From Notospermus geniculatus (taxonomy: Eukaryota; Nemertea; Pilidiophora; Heteronemertea; Lineidae): a stretch of DNA of 64,000 nt. A model generated the notes under the pieces. The model was given only the letters and a program-made list of their open reading frames with translations, ran no database searches and was not told where the DNA came from. The stretch lies in assembly GCA_002633025.1 (NCBI GenBank), contig NMRB01000729.1, positions 63,742-127,741 on the forward strand, read 5' to 3'. A program made the translations under genes and the position numbers. Below, one piece after another: positions 1 to 12,103 of the stretch (its first letter is position 1; each line of letters opens with the position of its first letter).

Positions 1-1340
1 GATCGTCAGGTGAGCAAAAAATTGATCACGACACTATTTGCTTACTCGCAAGAAATATCCACTTCATATTCAGTGTTTGCTTACTCATAAAACATGAAAA
101 AGGTTGCCAATGACAAAGTCTTGCACTTACTCACCAAAGCTGAACAGGAAGCAGCTTACCACAAAACCCACACAGTAGAATACCTGGCTTTGGGCTTTTT
201 TACAGCCAGTGGGAGGAGTACTTGAGATAAGGATGCTGATTCATCAAGGCCTAGCAGCATTCCATAAGTACCTACACCACACAATGGCACTAAATCCGAA
301 AATCGCATAAAAGTTGCCTGGCCGTGACCTGCCTTTGCAGGAATTATAAAACTGCTTCCTTGGTGAGCATGGCTGAGAATCTATTCACGCGAATTTCTTG
401 CAGTGCAATGCCACAACCATTGTTTGCTTCCATCGCGTTGGTCATGGACAAGGAAGGTTACAAAAGGTGGCAGCACACTTAAAGCCAGTCCGATATACCT
501 CTTGTACATGTACCTGAATTTGACACGGACTTGGTGAAATATATTTTAACACCTGTGACTTCGTCACATGAACTATGGTCCCACAACCAGACTCCTTCAA
601 ATTTCACTTCTATGGTAGGGTGACTTTCTTCTGAGTTCTGTTTGGAACCAGAAACCTTAAAACCTGGTGGTATTATTCTTTCATGTTGGCATGTATCAAG
701 TGATGTGAAATCCACAAAGGTTTTGAAAATACAAGCAACTAAATTTTTTTGTAATGACTTTGTAACACCTCAGCGGTTTGGAATCCATCCTAATTATGAA
801 CTTCACCCAACCAGAACTGAGTCAGTCAGATGTGGCCTGTTTATGGGCAATTCTCTAGTAGAGAATAGATTACAAAATCAAATTTTTGTTTTCATTTTGA
901 TATTACAACTCGTTCAGATCTGAAAAAAAACTCTAGGAGATTCAGGCAACACTGCTGGAAATTATAATGTGAAGTATTTTCAGTTATAAGGCAAGATAAA
1001 TTCATGAAAATTAAAATTCATGTTTTTTGCACAGAATGTCCTGACATGACCTAGTTTTGGTACCCTTTTTTAGCCCCCAATTTATATGGTAGGCTTTATA
1101 ACCCTAAAGTACTCTGCAAGGTACTCTGTACCGTCCTCATATCTTTGCAGATGTTGCACGGTGCCAGGACGGCACGCAATGAAGACCTACATGTAATGTC
1201 ATTCGCATGTGGTGCTTGGAGGTCATGCGGAAGGGGCGCGTACCTGTACCATACGCAATGAATTGGGGCGTATCTTCTGCGTGACGAATAAAGGTAGGTC
1301 ATTTTTGCTCCGCAGTGTACTTTGCACCACATCATGCTAT
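1..1340. other. Intergenic or intronic, no gene recognised
   Basis: No open frame here resembles a protein I know. The minus-strand frame at 715-479 (78 codons) has protein-like composition but no convincing splice acceptor in front of it. A possible splice donor (cag followed by gtgagc) lies at about position 10, so the window could begin at the end of an exon; that exon is too short to judge. Confidence 0.5.
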
Positions 1341-1348
1341 GGTAATCA

Positions 1349-1518
1349 GGCGCGGATCCAAGGGGGGCGCACCTGCCGCACGCCCCCCTTCGGCCCAAAA
1401 ATCTTTAAAATCGACTGTGAAATTCTGAAATTTGGAGCAAATCATTGAAATTCACCGCAGATTTCAATGTTTCTAGCACAGTGCGCCCCCTCTTTCCCGA
1501 AACCCTGGATCCGTCCCT
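1349..1518. mobile_element. Small hAT-like MITE
   Basis: A 170-bp element has inverted ends built around GCGGATCCA on the left and TGGATCCGTCCC on the right, followed internally by matching C/G-rich runs (aggggggcgc and gcgccccct). The direct repeat TGGTAATCA brackets it, giving an 8-bp TSD, typical of hAT transposons. There is no coding capacity. MITEs with GGCGGATCC-type ends are common in animal genomes; membership here is by appearance only. Confidence 0.7.
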
Positions 1519-1928
1519 GGTAATCAGTGCCAGTTTTTTTGTACTTTTACGGATTTATGGTTTTGGGAACTGGTAAGGGATGGGGTTCCAATCATATTGC
1601 TACACACTCGAATGACATCACCCTAAATCAGTGTGTTTAAAAAGAAGCAATTCCTCAGCCAACTCTTCCCATTTTCTTCACCTTTTTTAAACGACACTGG
1701 GGAACTTATCTCATGGCAAAAAAATGAGACGCATCATACTCGTTGCTGATTACATCAGCTATACTGCGGAACATCATGCTACGCGAGCTATTTCAAGCTA
1801 ACAGAAATCATTTATCATCGTGGGGGAAAAGATTGCAAGAGTTGACTTGTAATTAGCTGTTAGTTGATGAACTGATTTTAGACTCGTTAACACGGAGAAA
1901 GGATTCTTGACCAACACGGATTCCCGCA

Positions 1929-1992
1929 GCCTAGTGATTATAACATCCAGTTAACAAGGGGCAGGTCCTGGGTTCGAATCCCAGGCCGTATA
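1929..1992 (+). repeat. tRNA-like SINE head or decayed tRNA
   Basis: A box A-like stretch (cctagtgattataacatcc) is followed about 35 bases later by a good box B (GGTTCGAATCC) closing a small stem (cctggg and cccagg). This is the promoter layout of RNA polymerase III tRNA genes. The acceptor stem does not close, so a SINE head or tRNA pseudogene fits better than a working tRNA. The flanks at 1519-2855 hold nothing else I can name. Confidence 0.45.
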
Positions 1993-2855
1993 GGATTAAT
2001 CATCCCTGCCTCTTCAGTCTGTCACAGTACCTTGAACCCGCAGCCCCCGTGGAGCTAGTAAAAAGGGGTCAAATGTCGGATTTTTAGCCCTTTTTGACCC
2101 CTTAAGGGTTTCACTGTACATTTTGGCATATAAAACCCATGCCTTGTTGTTGTGCTTACTGAGACCTTTATTTTGATACCTATGTTGATATGATTTGAAG
2201 ACATCAAATTTTTGACTCCTACTGTTAATCCCTTTGACCCTTTAAAAAGGGCGGTCATCTTGGAAATGAGCAAGTATTGTTTGTGGGAACAAGTTGAAAT
2301 GTATTCAGCATATCCATCATCTTATGATGCAGAAGGAAACTTAAATTTTTAGTTACCAGGACCTGACCACGTAACTGACAAATAAATGTGCATGTCTCAT
2401 GGTCTACTTGTTCCTTTCCAAGGGCAAGTAAAAGATCGCATCCAAGTGAAGAACCTGAGTGTAGCTTGAGGTGGACTCTTTCGTACTTAACATTTCCCAT
2501 GTATCCTCTAACACCTCAAAGGTCAAAGAGAAATAAACTATTTCTATGCCCATGTCTATGCCTATGGATATTGGCAAAAGGAATACTTCAAAAATAAATT
2601 TTTCAGGATTGTTTTCTTCTTATTTTACTGCTATTTTCGCATTTCTACATTGTTTTTACGCCAAAAACAAGCAGATGAATGTTACTTTGAGTTTTTCATA
2701 CACGTACAGGAATATCATGTAGCCCAGCTCATCAATTAAGCCCAAATACCTTTGTGTCAATCTGACAGAATTTAAATTTCCTCATATTTCTCAGGGTACT
2801 GTACTGAAAAGGGTACGTATTCAGTACTACCCTCTGGCAGAAATCCTGCAGGAAC

Positions 2856-3089
2856 TACAGTACATGTCACAATTGACATCCCTACGGCTTCGCGTAAGTA
2901 CTCCTTTGTTACGCGTAACTTACTCGTAACTCATGACTTTGGTTTCCCGCAACTCACTGCGAAACTCGCCAAAATCGCGTAACTCGCCTCGTAAATCACA
3001 GCGTAGCTAGCGAAATTCGCGTTAACTCACCTCGTAAGTTACGCATACCTTACGCGAATTTAGGGATGTCAATTGTGACCTGTACTGTA
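2856..3089. mobile_element. TA-flanked MITE, GCGTAAC family, copy 1
   Basis: Ends are inverted around CAGTAC(A)GGTCACAATTGA and ...TAGGGATGTCAATTGTGACC, with TA on both outer edges, the TSD used by Tc1/mariner-like elements. The interior is not a transposase. It is a chain of short words such as ttacgcgtaac and gtaactcac that are themselves near-palindromes. Other copies lie at 24783-25080 (opposite orientation) and 35926-36212. Confidence 0.85.
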
Positions 3090-3130
3090 TGGTTACTTGG
3101 GAGGCACTGTGAGCGTCTACCTTTTTTTCG

Positions 3131-3490
3131 GGGTTGGTTCTAAACCTGGCACTGGCACGCTGGCACTGGCACTGGCACTGGTATCATATTATGGCCCGAA
3201 ATCATGAAAAAAATGTATATATACGTAACAGTTATTATCTTGGAAGAAATTAGGCCAGCCAGTTTAACATGGTCGATTTTGTTGAGAGAAAAAAATATTT
3301 TTTCCCCTACTTTTTTTTAGATTTTTCAACATAATTGATCCATGTTAAACTGGTTGGTCCTATTATCTTATTATCTTCCAAAATAATAACTGTTTAGGTA
3401 AATATAACATTTTTCATGATTTCTGGCCATAATATAATGTGAGTGCCAGTGCCACTGCCAGCGTGCCAGTGCCAGGTTTAGAACCAACCC
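3131..3490. mobile_element. Foldback MITE with 9-bp TSD, copy 1
   Basis: A 360-bp element whose two halves are near-perfect inverted copies, starting GGGTTGGTTCTAAACC and then a run of (TGGCAC) words. The inner arms pair around aacatggtcgatt and aattgatccatgtt. The 9-bp direct repeat TTTTTTTCG abuts both ends exactly (3122-3130 and 3491-3499). A second copy is at 21186-21542. A 9-bp TSD with long inverted arms points to Mutator-like (MULE) elements; this is inference because there is no transposase. Confidence 0.9.
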
Positions 3491-3817
3491 TTTTTTTCGA
3501 CGTCTTGCCTGTGTTCACTTCGTCAAGGACATCTTGATGTGACATCTCTGCTCTGTTTTCGACATCTTCGGTTGCATTGCTCGCAGCGCTGGCATTCGGG
3601 ATAAAAAATTGTGTGCTGGATCCTCATTGAATTCTTACACCTTCACCTCACCCCTATACACGAATAGTACCCACAGTAACAAGCCCAGTAACAAAGAAAT
3701 ATTTGCGCAGTTGATAAGATGACAGACTGCCTATGATTCATAGGTGGCATACCTAACTTCACCTTTACAAGTAAGTGATAAAAGTCACTTAACCCTTTCA
3801 TTGCTTGCCAACAGCAA

Positions 3818-3890
3818 CACACCAGGCGATATCGCAAGTGATCCAATCAGCACACCAGGTGATATCGCAAGTGATCCAATCAGCATCGAT
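3818..3890. repeat. 33-bp tandem repeat, two units
   Basis: The word acaccaggcgatatcgcaag and its continuation to tccaatcagc occurs twice head to tail with one substitution. It directly precedes a foldback that ends with similar gatatcg sequence. Confidence 0.8.
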
Positions 3891-3931
3891 CATCTCACCA
3901 GCCAGATTCGGCGATATCGGTTTTGGTATAC

Positions 3932-4235
3932 ACCGATTTCACATCTCGCACGATCGCAGTGCCCCTAGTAGAATTTCGCTTGGCCACTTCCGTTTCCAAC
4001 CTCACTACCAGGAGTAAGGCAAATATTTCTTAGATCGAGGTTGAAAAACAGGTATTGGTTCCCGATACTGCCGCCAGGGATCCATCACTTGGTGGCGGCA
4101 TTGGGAACCAATGTGCGCAATTCAACATCGATCCAGGAAATTTTTGCCCGTACGCCTGGTAGTGAGGTTGAAAACGGAAGTGGCCAAGCGAAATACTACC
4201 AGGGGCACTGCGATCGTGCAAGATGTGAAATCGGT
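3932..4235. repeat. Long foldback element, about 150-bp arms
   Basis: The stretch starting ACCGATTTCACATC is matched as reverse complement at the right end (GATGTGAAATCGGT). The match runs inward through the tggccacttccg, ctcactaccagg and ttggttccc blocks to a short centre near 4082-4090. Arms carry a few mismatches and small indels. There is no coding content; the overlapping frames on both strands mirror each other because of the palindrome. Probably a MITE, but no clear TSD was found. Confidence 0.8.
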
Positions 4236-4555
4236 TTATTGTTTGATAATGGATGAGCATTGCTGGCGAGAAGATTACATGCACCACTACCCAGCTCACC
4301 CCTGGTGTCAACACCCAATTTTGCTTACTTTGAAAAGCAGAAATGTGGAATCCTGCCACAGGGAGCTTTTTCCCCAAAGAGAAATCAAAACTGATTTTGA
4401 TTTTGACTCCTTCTTCTATCCCGTCACCAGATATGTTGGTCAACTTTACTCTGGTTTAATGAGGGAAAAAAATCAGTTCATCAACTACAGCTAATTAGGA
4501 CTAGAAATTAACTCTTGAAATATTTTCCCAGGATTTCTTGTCAGTCGAGCTTAAA

Positions 4556-5385
4556 GAAGATGGGCAAGCTTGTATGCCACTTTGGGTAAAAAAACTAGAT
4601 ATTTTTAGTAGGGGCTGAAGAGAGTTTCGAAAGGAGTGCTGCTCAAGTGGGCCGCAAGTGTAAATCTGCACATTCAAGTTCCCATCGATTTGGCTTCCCC
4701 AAGTCCTCACCTGATCACAGATCACGAGAGCACTTTCGTGAGGTTGCTTGAAGATAAGCAAGCTCTGTCCGCCACTTTGCGTAAAAAACTAGATATTCAG
4801 TCGAGGGCTGAAGTGGGTTTTGAAAGGAGTGCCGGTTAAAGGAGCACGGCATTGCTACTTTTTCTCGACAGCCAGCACCACTGCGCCACTCTCCAACCCA
4901 GCGACTAACTACGTTGTCGGCGAATTGACCCCATTTACTACGTACATTTTGTAATGCAGTTTTGTAATTCGTGTTGCTGCCGCTAGGTGGCTCCCTCTAC
5001 GTCGGCAGTCAAATAACGCATTTGAGATCCAATAGACAAATCCCAAATTGACGTAAACGAGAAAGATCTGCGCACTTCCGCCGAAATCGTAAACAGAACC
5101 TCGGTCTGAAGCTGAATAACGTGACGCAGAGAACCCCACGACAGTGACTTCGACGACGTTGCGTCAGAGTCTACCATTGCTGAATCGTGGATTGCGTCAT
5201 GCCAGCTGGTTTCAGGACGAGGTTGTGTTTACGATTACGGCAGAAGTGCGCAGATCTGGGAACTTGGGGTTTGTCCATAATACCGTGCTCCTTTAAGTCG
5301 GCCACAGGTGTAAAATCTGCCCAAGCAAGTTCTCATCAATTGGCTTCTCCCCAAGTCTCCTCACCTGACCACGGATCACGTGAGC
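4556..5385. repeat. Tandem duplication interrupted by a MITE
   Basis: A unit of about 180 bp (from ggcaagcttgtatgccac through gatcacgagagc) occurs at 4556-4733 and again from about 4755. The second unit is cut at 4836-4839 and resumes at 5297 with gtcggccacaggtgtaaa, which lines up with gtgggccgcaagtgtaaa of unit one. Unit one therefore preserves the uninterrupted arrangement of the insertion site. Confidence 0.8.
4836..5296. mobile_element. TTAA-flanked MITE
   Basis: TTAA lies at both borders (4836-4839 and 5293-5296), with inverted ends AGGAGCACGG and CCGTGCTCCT. TTAA target sites are used by piggyBac-like and some Kolobok-like transposons. Interior blocks (agatctgcgcacttccgccg, cagaacctcggtctgaa) recur in the element at 14493-15003. 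A related TTAA element with the same first bases (TTAAAGGAG) is at 25994-26240. No protein is encoded. Confidence 0.85.
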
Positions 5386-5399
5386 AGCTACACACGGCA

Positions 5400-5690
5400 A
5401 ATATTTAAATTTACAGCCGTAATTTCCATCATTATGGCCATTTCCTTGGGGATGGGTTAGCAATATTACTCCTTTTGTTTGCTACCGATGCCATAAAGTG
5501 ATTAGAACATGTCGAGGGAGTTTTTATCGTGACTTTCCATGTATTCTTCGGGACAAATGACCTTGATGAAGCAAAACCAACAGTAAGATGGCAGACAGCT
5601 CCACTTACTGCTACCGCTAAATTTTTTAGTGTTCTTCAATAGCCCCTTTTACAGTAGCCGGGTTGAAGCATGCCGAGCTCGACCCGGACC
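5400..5690. other. No feature recognised
   Basis: Unique-looking sequence without a credible open frame or repeat structure. Confidence 0.4.
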
Positions 5691-5691
5691 A

Positions 5692-6168
5692 AGCCTAGCG
5701 TACATCACACTTGCGACTGGAGACAACTTGTCGTCTATGAGCTACCTGGCGACTGGGAGGATCTAGCTGAACTGGAGACGACTGATCAGTTGCCAGAAAG
5801 GGCCGATGTACGTACCCTTTTGACTCGCTGGAACTGAGATTTTGCCAGTCGCCGCCAGTTGCACATGTTCAACTTTCTAGCGACTAGTTGTACCCAGTTT
5901 TGTTCAGTCGCTGCGATGTATGCGGTCTTGCGACTGATCAGTGCCAGTTTTCTGAACAAAACCGAGTCTCATTGAATCCCAACGCCCCGGATGTTACCCG
6001 AGTTGCTGTCAATTGCGAGTGCGATGTATGCGGTCAGAACATGGTGACTGATTGGATCCTACTAGTTTTACTGAGTTGCTGAACTTGCGATGTGCGTGCA
6101 GCGCGTACATCACCAGCGACTGATCAAATCAGTTCTCCCAGTCGCAACTGCGATGTACGCCTGGCTTA
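5692..6168. repeat. Foldback repeat rich in gcgactg words
   Basis: Left end AGCCTAGCGTACATC and right end GATGTACGCCTGGCT are inverted. Between them gcgactg, cagtcgc and gcgatgta words recur on both strands. The arms are degenerate, so this is an old or rearranged element. No TSD was found. Confidence 0.45.
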
Positions 6169-6169
6169 A

Positions 6170-7140
6170 AATTCAAGCGGAACAGGTTCATTTACACCAC
6201 TGCAATTTGGTACCGGGGCAGCTGACTCAGCCTGTTCACATTTGGCAAAATAGCACCAGCTCGGTCTGGACCGAAGCTTATACAGTGAAAATTCTGTAGT
6301 GTAAATGGGGATTATGGCAGAGTGCTTACATACATTTTTAAGACGATTTTTTTGAGTGTTCTTCAACAACACCATTGCACAGTTAGGACCACCCAACTTA
6401 ACATTACTGCAGATCTAAGAATTGGGTAGAACTAGCACCTGTATGTTTACTTAAGTGTAAATGGTAATCTCTGCAATGTCTATACCACAGCCAGATTTCA
6501 AATCAACCATTGATAACTCGGCGGAAAAAACCGAACACCTCGTGTCAAAAACACACGACCAGCGCTTTAAAAATATTAGACAGGGTAATCATTCTCATTA
6601 GTAAAGTGCAGGGAGTTAAATGGGCAATCAGGGGCAGCATAAAACAGTCTAAATGAGGGGTAAATATGATTAGAAGTTAGGGATATGGAAATGGAAATGA
6701 ATTTTTCATGCTACACCAACTCTCATCCAAAATTCAGATGCTTAGAAGGCAACAATTATCCAGTATAATAGCAAGCGGAGTACAAGTGCAGTGTCAAGCT
6801 GGCTGCACTAATTCACTGATTTACCAGCCGGGAAGGATGCTGCAGGGAGTCATTTGCTGCATTAAAAAGTCTGGAAGAAGCACATTTGTGGCCAATGGTT
6901 CATGTTTCACACACTGGCGGCCAACCTTTAAGGAGGTCCGGGATTCAAGTACGGGTGCTGACATTCACTTGCAGGACTGGGATGCAAATTCTGGCTCAAC
7001 ATATATCTTGCATGAAATGATATGATAGCAGGTGCAGGGATTGTGCACAGGTCTCCAGTAACAATGCATGTTTGAGGCAGGATTAATGTATGCTTGATAT
7101 AATGCCTCAGAAAAATATCTGTGTCTTTTGTGGTTCCTAA
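6170..7140. other. No gene recognised
   Basis: Open frames are short and overlap on both strands without splice context. I see no repeat family or known protein match. Confidence 0.4.
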
Positions 7141-7143
7141 GAC

Positions 7144-7757
7144 TCTATAGATGAGATCAAACTTCGTAATTAGGTCATTGCCATGGATAATTCGCGCATG
7201 CGCATTTTGCCGTTTTCCTTGGTCCAAGCCGGAAGTTGATGTTTTAATGGCTTTCAACGAAGGATTTGCCGGTGGGTCGCACATTTTGCCGTTTTCTGTG
7301 GGCTTTTCGCCCAGCTTTGTGTTTATAAGTGTGTGGGTCCTCGAGATAATCACCTGGTGCTCCTGAAAATCGTTACCATCATGAAAATCGGGTGAGATTT
7401 ACAGAAAAATTCGCCCAGGTTTGGTCTTCGAATGGACAAAAATGGCGATGCACGTGGCCGGTCGATCGCGAATTCACCCCATTCTTCGCTCAAACCTTGG
7501 GAAACCAGCGGGGAAACCAGTGATTTTTCCATTCCTCAACTGTTACCAGACCCGTTCACAGTGTAATTAAGGTCTCCCCTGCAAAAATATAAAAGAGAAC
7601 CACCAAAATTGCTGCCGATTGCCGGAATCCTTCGTTGAAACCAATGTAAACACACCAGCTTCCGCGTTGTCAAGGAAAATGGCTACTGCACATGTGCGGG
7701 TTGCCAAGAAATCGCCATGACGTCATAAACGACGACCTAATTTGAACTGATCTATAG
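7144..7757. mobile_element. Foldback MITE, about 130-bp arms
   Basis: Ends are CTATAGATGAGATCAAA and TTTGAACTGATCTATAG. The arms continue with paired blocks (ggtcattgccatgg, gcgcatgcgc, aacgaaggatttgccgg on the left and their complements at 7615-7740). It contains a perfect TGACGTCA near 7728. There is no coding potential and I could not define a TSD. Confidence 0.65.
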
Positions 7758-7759
7758 GG

Positions 7760-8800
7760 GCCTATGCAATGCAGGGCATGCACATGATCTCGCACAAGTG
7801 TGGTAACAGTGAACAGACATAAATGCTAAGTCAGTGTGTGTAAAGTATAATTCACCCTAACTTCAACATGGGCAAAGTACCCAGCCTGTGTAACAGACAC
7901 CATAAAGTGAACACATGATCAAACCCATCCTGAGAACATCAGGGGTTCTTAGTGCTCGCTCCCCTGCGGTGACGAAGGTAGCGAGCAGTAAGAATGCCTG
8001 ATATTCCCTGCGGTGACAAAGGTAGCGAGCACAACCATGTAAAAGCGTTTGCTCTTGGCTGTTCAAGTAACCCTAACATCATTAGGTAACTGTGACATGG
8101 ATTATTCACCACTGATGCAGATTTCCAAGCTTGGCACTTTGCCCAAGTTGAAGTTAGGGCGCATTATACTTTGACACCAGACAGCCTAGTTGGAGACAGG
8201 ACAGAACCCATGACCTCAATGAAGAAGTAAGGAAACCTGGTTATGCAATGGCCTAGGCACTGAAAAAAATACATAAGACCAGGCCTGATGTATTGGAAGG
8301 CGGAGAAAAAAAATAATTGTGGGGAGACTACGGCGAAGTGGATGATAGCATTATGCAGCCGTTTTTTAATTTTTTCCAATGAATGGCAGTACATGTCATC
8401 AGCCGAGGGTAATATTCCCGCTATTATCAGGTAGGCAGTGATCGCTTTGCATGGCAAACTATCCCATAAACTAGTGCAATGGCGATACGCAGGATATTCT
8501 TAGCTGATATTATTTATCACCAGAAATGGTGCTACATTTCTGCTGATAAAAGAAGCAGCCCGTAGGACATGTGTACCTTATGCCATGCAGTACCCTCGAC
8601 ATGCTGAAGAAAAATCTCCAGTTCAGAGCCGATGGGAAGATAGAGAAGTCACATGACACTAGATTGTTCTTCCTTGGCTACAGCAACGTACAGGGTTGCA
8701 TCAAGTGATTTGATATTTCTACGGTATCAGGGAACAACTCATTTCAGTGACGACATTTTGCTGTCTCATAAGTTGGCCTAAACACTCACTTTCAGCTGCA
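7760..8800. other. No gene; short tandem repeat inside
   Basis: Two units of about 47 bp built on ccctgcggtgacgaaggtag lie at about 7958-8035. The rest has no recognisable gene or repeat. Confidence 0.4.
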
Positions 8801-8809
8801 GAAGGAAAG

Positions 8810-9215
8810 ATGGTGGTGTACATGTAGTTCTCCCACATGACGTCGTGGCCATTCATTGTCCTATCATAGTAAAATTTGAGATTGTTTGTTTGTTCGCAAT
8901 TTTCTCCAAGACTGATGAACAGATCGCCCCAAACTAGTTGTCCACATGCAGACAGACCTGGGAAGTGTCCTTACGAAGCCCGAATTTTCAATATGAATTA
9001 TAGTTTTCAAAATGTCAAGATATTTACGAAAATAACAATGTTAATTTCCATGATCGTTTCATCCGTGACGTCGACAACATCATGTGACGAAATGACGTCA
9101 TTACGTCCCCCAATTAAGTGCTTCTACCAAACATATCCACTCAAACAATTATTTTACCTAAGTTTTTGCGGCCTGCTCGACCAGCTTAGCGTGCCAGCGG
9201 CCATTGAATGGTATT
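8810..9215. repeat. Dispersed repeat shared with 20.8 kb
   Basis: The blocks agttctcccacatgacgtcg / tggccattcattgtcc and caattattttacctaa / gaccagctt recur in the same order at about 20799-20945, so this is an interspersed repeat. The 9.06-9.1 kb part has TGACGTC words. No protein and no clear ends. Confidence 0.65.
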
Positions 9216-9506
9216 AAGCTTCTGACATCATAATGGTGAACTGTTAGACGGCCATCTTTGTTGGAAAGGAATTACAATGTAGATTTAAAGCTTGAAAAGC
9301 TTTACTGTATTCATGTACATTACATCATACATATAACATGTATAAGTATTTATACATATACATATAGTAAGCCCAGGACATCCATGATGACATCGCACCA
9401 TCTGCCTCAGCGTTGGCCCTTTTGTTCTTTTATCTTTAGATACAACAACAACAACAACATCATCGCACCAGGAGCACAGATAAATATCAAGAAGTAACTT
9501 GCAAAT

Positions 9507-9536
9507 TTTTCGACCCCAACCGGGGTCTTCCTCAGG
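9507..9536 (-). ncRNA. Hammerhead-like hairpin (candidate)
   Basis: On the minus strand the order is CTGAGGA, one extra A, a GACCCC/GGGGTC stem, then GAAA. This resembles the hammerhead ribozyme core (CUGANGA, stem II, GAAA). The same motif occurs on both arms of the perfect inverted repeat at 19955-20163. The extra A between the first core strand and stem II departs from the canonical core, and stems I and III are not obvious, so activity is unproven. Confidence 0.3.
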
Positions 9537-9539
9537 CAC

Positions 9540-11395
9540 TTTTCAGTTGGAGAGACCAGAAAACACCAGGCAGTGAAATTGACAGCACCTGGAGGCCACA
9601 TCCATAAATTTCCACCTCTTGGTAGCAGTAGGACAAGCAAGGACAACCACACCAGATGTTGAGATGGCCCTTCGAGGTCAGTGCATGTACATTCACCAGC
9701 AAGACCATCAATTACTACATTGACAAGAAACACACATAAAGCCATGTGTTACCCCTGGCGCCACCATCTTATCATTACATACATGACTTGTCTGCGCAAG
9801 ATCAACAAAAAATCCTTGAGAACCAAAACCTCAGGCCTGCTGTTTGTTACACGCTCTGTTGCAAAGGCGCACTGAAGCGTGGAGAGAGTGTGCAAAGAAT
9901 ATGCTAAAGCAACTTCTCTCAATGGCCAATACCAGTACCGGTACTGTAAACAAAGCTGTAAATGGGAAATTCTCCAGCAGAGAATGTGACAAATTTCACC
10001 CTGATTTATCAGTTACAAAGATATGGTAAAGTGAAAGAAAACTTTTATGTCATATTTGCAGAGATACGACCCTCAGAATATCTTGCATGCATTTTAAAAG
10101 ACAAAAGAGCACACGAAATTGACTCTAATGCTGGTAACGGAATTATTCTCTGATCAATTCCGTTACTGCAATAACAATTGCTTACATCACCATAAGTGTG
10201 GCATTTGTTCAGTTTTTACTGCATGCTAGTTGATGCTGGGAGTCATTTCTCAACGGGCGTTGAACATAACTTTATACTAGATAAGGCCCCCAAAAAAATA
10301 TTGTCTGTTTCTTGTCCAGCAACTCAGCAAAAATTGATGCGGGCATGCGAATTTTTTTTTACTTTCAAATAATTTTTTTTCCGTTTTCTTCATGGATGGG
10401 GGGAATACCACCAGCAAACTATCTCTGTACATGTTTAAAGCACAGATTTCATGAAAAATAAAGATGATTTCAAGTGATGAAGCATTTCTGTGCATTGTAT
10501 AGAAGGCGCTGCGTAAGCAAAGTGGGGAAATTTGAAATTGGTGAGAAAAAAAATTTTCGATGCGGAGGGCCTGGGAATGACGCGGGCGCGGACAAGAAAC
10601 AAATACTTTATTTTTTGGCCTAACACATTTTTTTTATAATTTGTGAATCGATATTGGAAATTGTCCATAAAATGTTGCCCACTAAACAGCTTTTTCTCTG
10701 TGGAAAAGACAATTCACACCTGGCTATTAAGTTGTGAATGTGTTTGTAACAAGAATGAAGAAATGGCCCAGAACACGAAATGGACAGTTCGAAGTAACAG
10801 ATCAACTCCTGAAACTGGATACACTCTCCTCTTCCCCTCTGAATTTCATTTGTTTCAATTGGTGATTCATTAGCCAGCCATTATGGGGTTAACAGAATTA
10901 ATAGCTGAATGTTGCAGAGCAGTTGTTGAGACAGCAAGCCATCAACAAACCAAGGGCCAGCAGAATTTTTTTCTCGATTAGGTACTGAATTCGCTTGACC
11001 TTTATGCTGATGAGGTTTCAGATGGAAATCGGAAAGTAGGCCTAGGGCCTATGCAATCCCACCTTCTGAAATTACGGCCCAGATTACGATGTAGACTTCA
11101 ACTAGTTGCAACCAGTCATGCCAGTTACGCTGAGTGAACGATGTAGGCCATGTCATGTATATCACAAGATGGAGTTGCTTTCGCTGCCTGCTCATCCAAA
11201 AAGAAATTGGCTTTGCCTGACAAAGTACTAAAGGATGAAGCATGACCACCAGGTGTTGTTTTGTGGAGCCCAATAAACAGTAAATACCAACTGCTAGAAT
11301 GATTGGATGGATTGCTATGCATAAACAACAGGGTGGGGAACCAGTGAGTATGAGACAGGGGGTAGGCCTCGCGAGAGGCAGAAAACTAACCGAAA
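9540..11395. other. No gene recognised
   Basis: Scattered frames of 60-119 codons overlap on both strands and lack splice context or family resemblance. I do not support any as a gene. Confidence 0.4.
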
Positions 11396-11399
11396 AATA

Positions 11400-11476
11400 T
11401 GTGCACACGCGAGCTATTTGCTGAGCAAATGGTCTCGAACGACTTTTTGCTCAACAGATAGCTCCGTGTGCGGCAG
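11400..11476. repeat. Short imperfect palindrome
   Basis: The sequence cacacgcgagctatttgctg is partly mirrored by cagatagctccgtgtg, with gagcaaa and tttgctc in the middle. It looks like a remnant of a small foldback element. Confidence 0.5.
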
Positions 11477-11709
11477 GCTTTAGGGATAAGAGGGCTTTGA
11501 AGTTGAGTTGTACTAAAGTCACTGGAGGCCAAACATGAAGAGGAAAAAATTGAAAATCCTGAAAGAGTATTTGTCATTTTTTATCTGCCGCTGTTGACCT
11601 TGCCAATGTGCAAAGGAAAAGAATGATGTCAGTGGAATAGCTCATTATTGATGAGGCATATCCAGAACATGGGGAAGAGACACTGAACATGCCTCCTCAG
11701 TTTCTTTAT

Positions 11710-12103
11710 GGTTCGTGATAAAACCTGAAACGAAACGAAATGAAATCGTCGAAATGGGCATGATTTGCATCAATTTATTTTCGTTTCATTGTCTTATTGT
11801 TTGTAATACCGATATTTAAGTGGCGCTTGCTATGCACCAACCAAATGAGTGAAGAAAACGCAGAACAAAAACTGGCGGTAACTTGAGGAGCACCGAAGGG
11901 AAATTCGTACATGATGATTCTGATTGATTTTAAAATAAATTTGATTTTGTGTGGTATGTCGAAAAAAGCGTCAATATGCGGAAGCATACATTTGCAACAT
12001 AAGGACACTAAATTAGGCCTATACGTTAATTCTCAAATTCCTTGCAAGTCCCATTTCGATGATTTCATTTCGTTTCGTTTCATTCCAGGTTTTATCACTA
12101 ACC
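11710..12103. mobile_element. Foldback MITE with 10-bp direct repeat
   Basis: Inverted ends are GGTTCGTGATAAAACCTG and CCAGGTTTTATCACTAACC, extending inward through gaaacgaaatgaaatc and its complement. The direct repeat GTTTCTTTAT abuts both ends (11700-11709 and 12104-12113). A 9-10 bp TSD again suggests a Mutator-like source. The interior has no transposase. Confidence 0.85.

Noticed and set aside
479-715. Minus-strand 78-codon frame with protein-like composition
   Set aside because: I could not find an acceptor or a partner exon and recognise no family.
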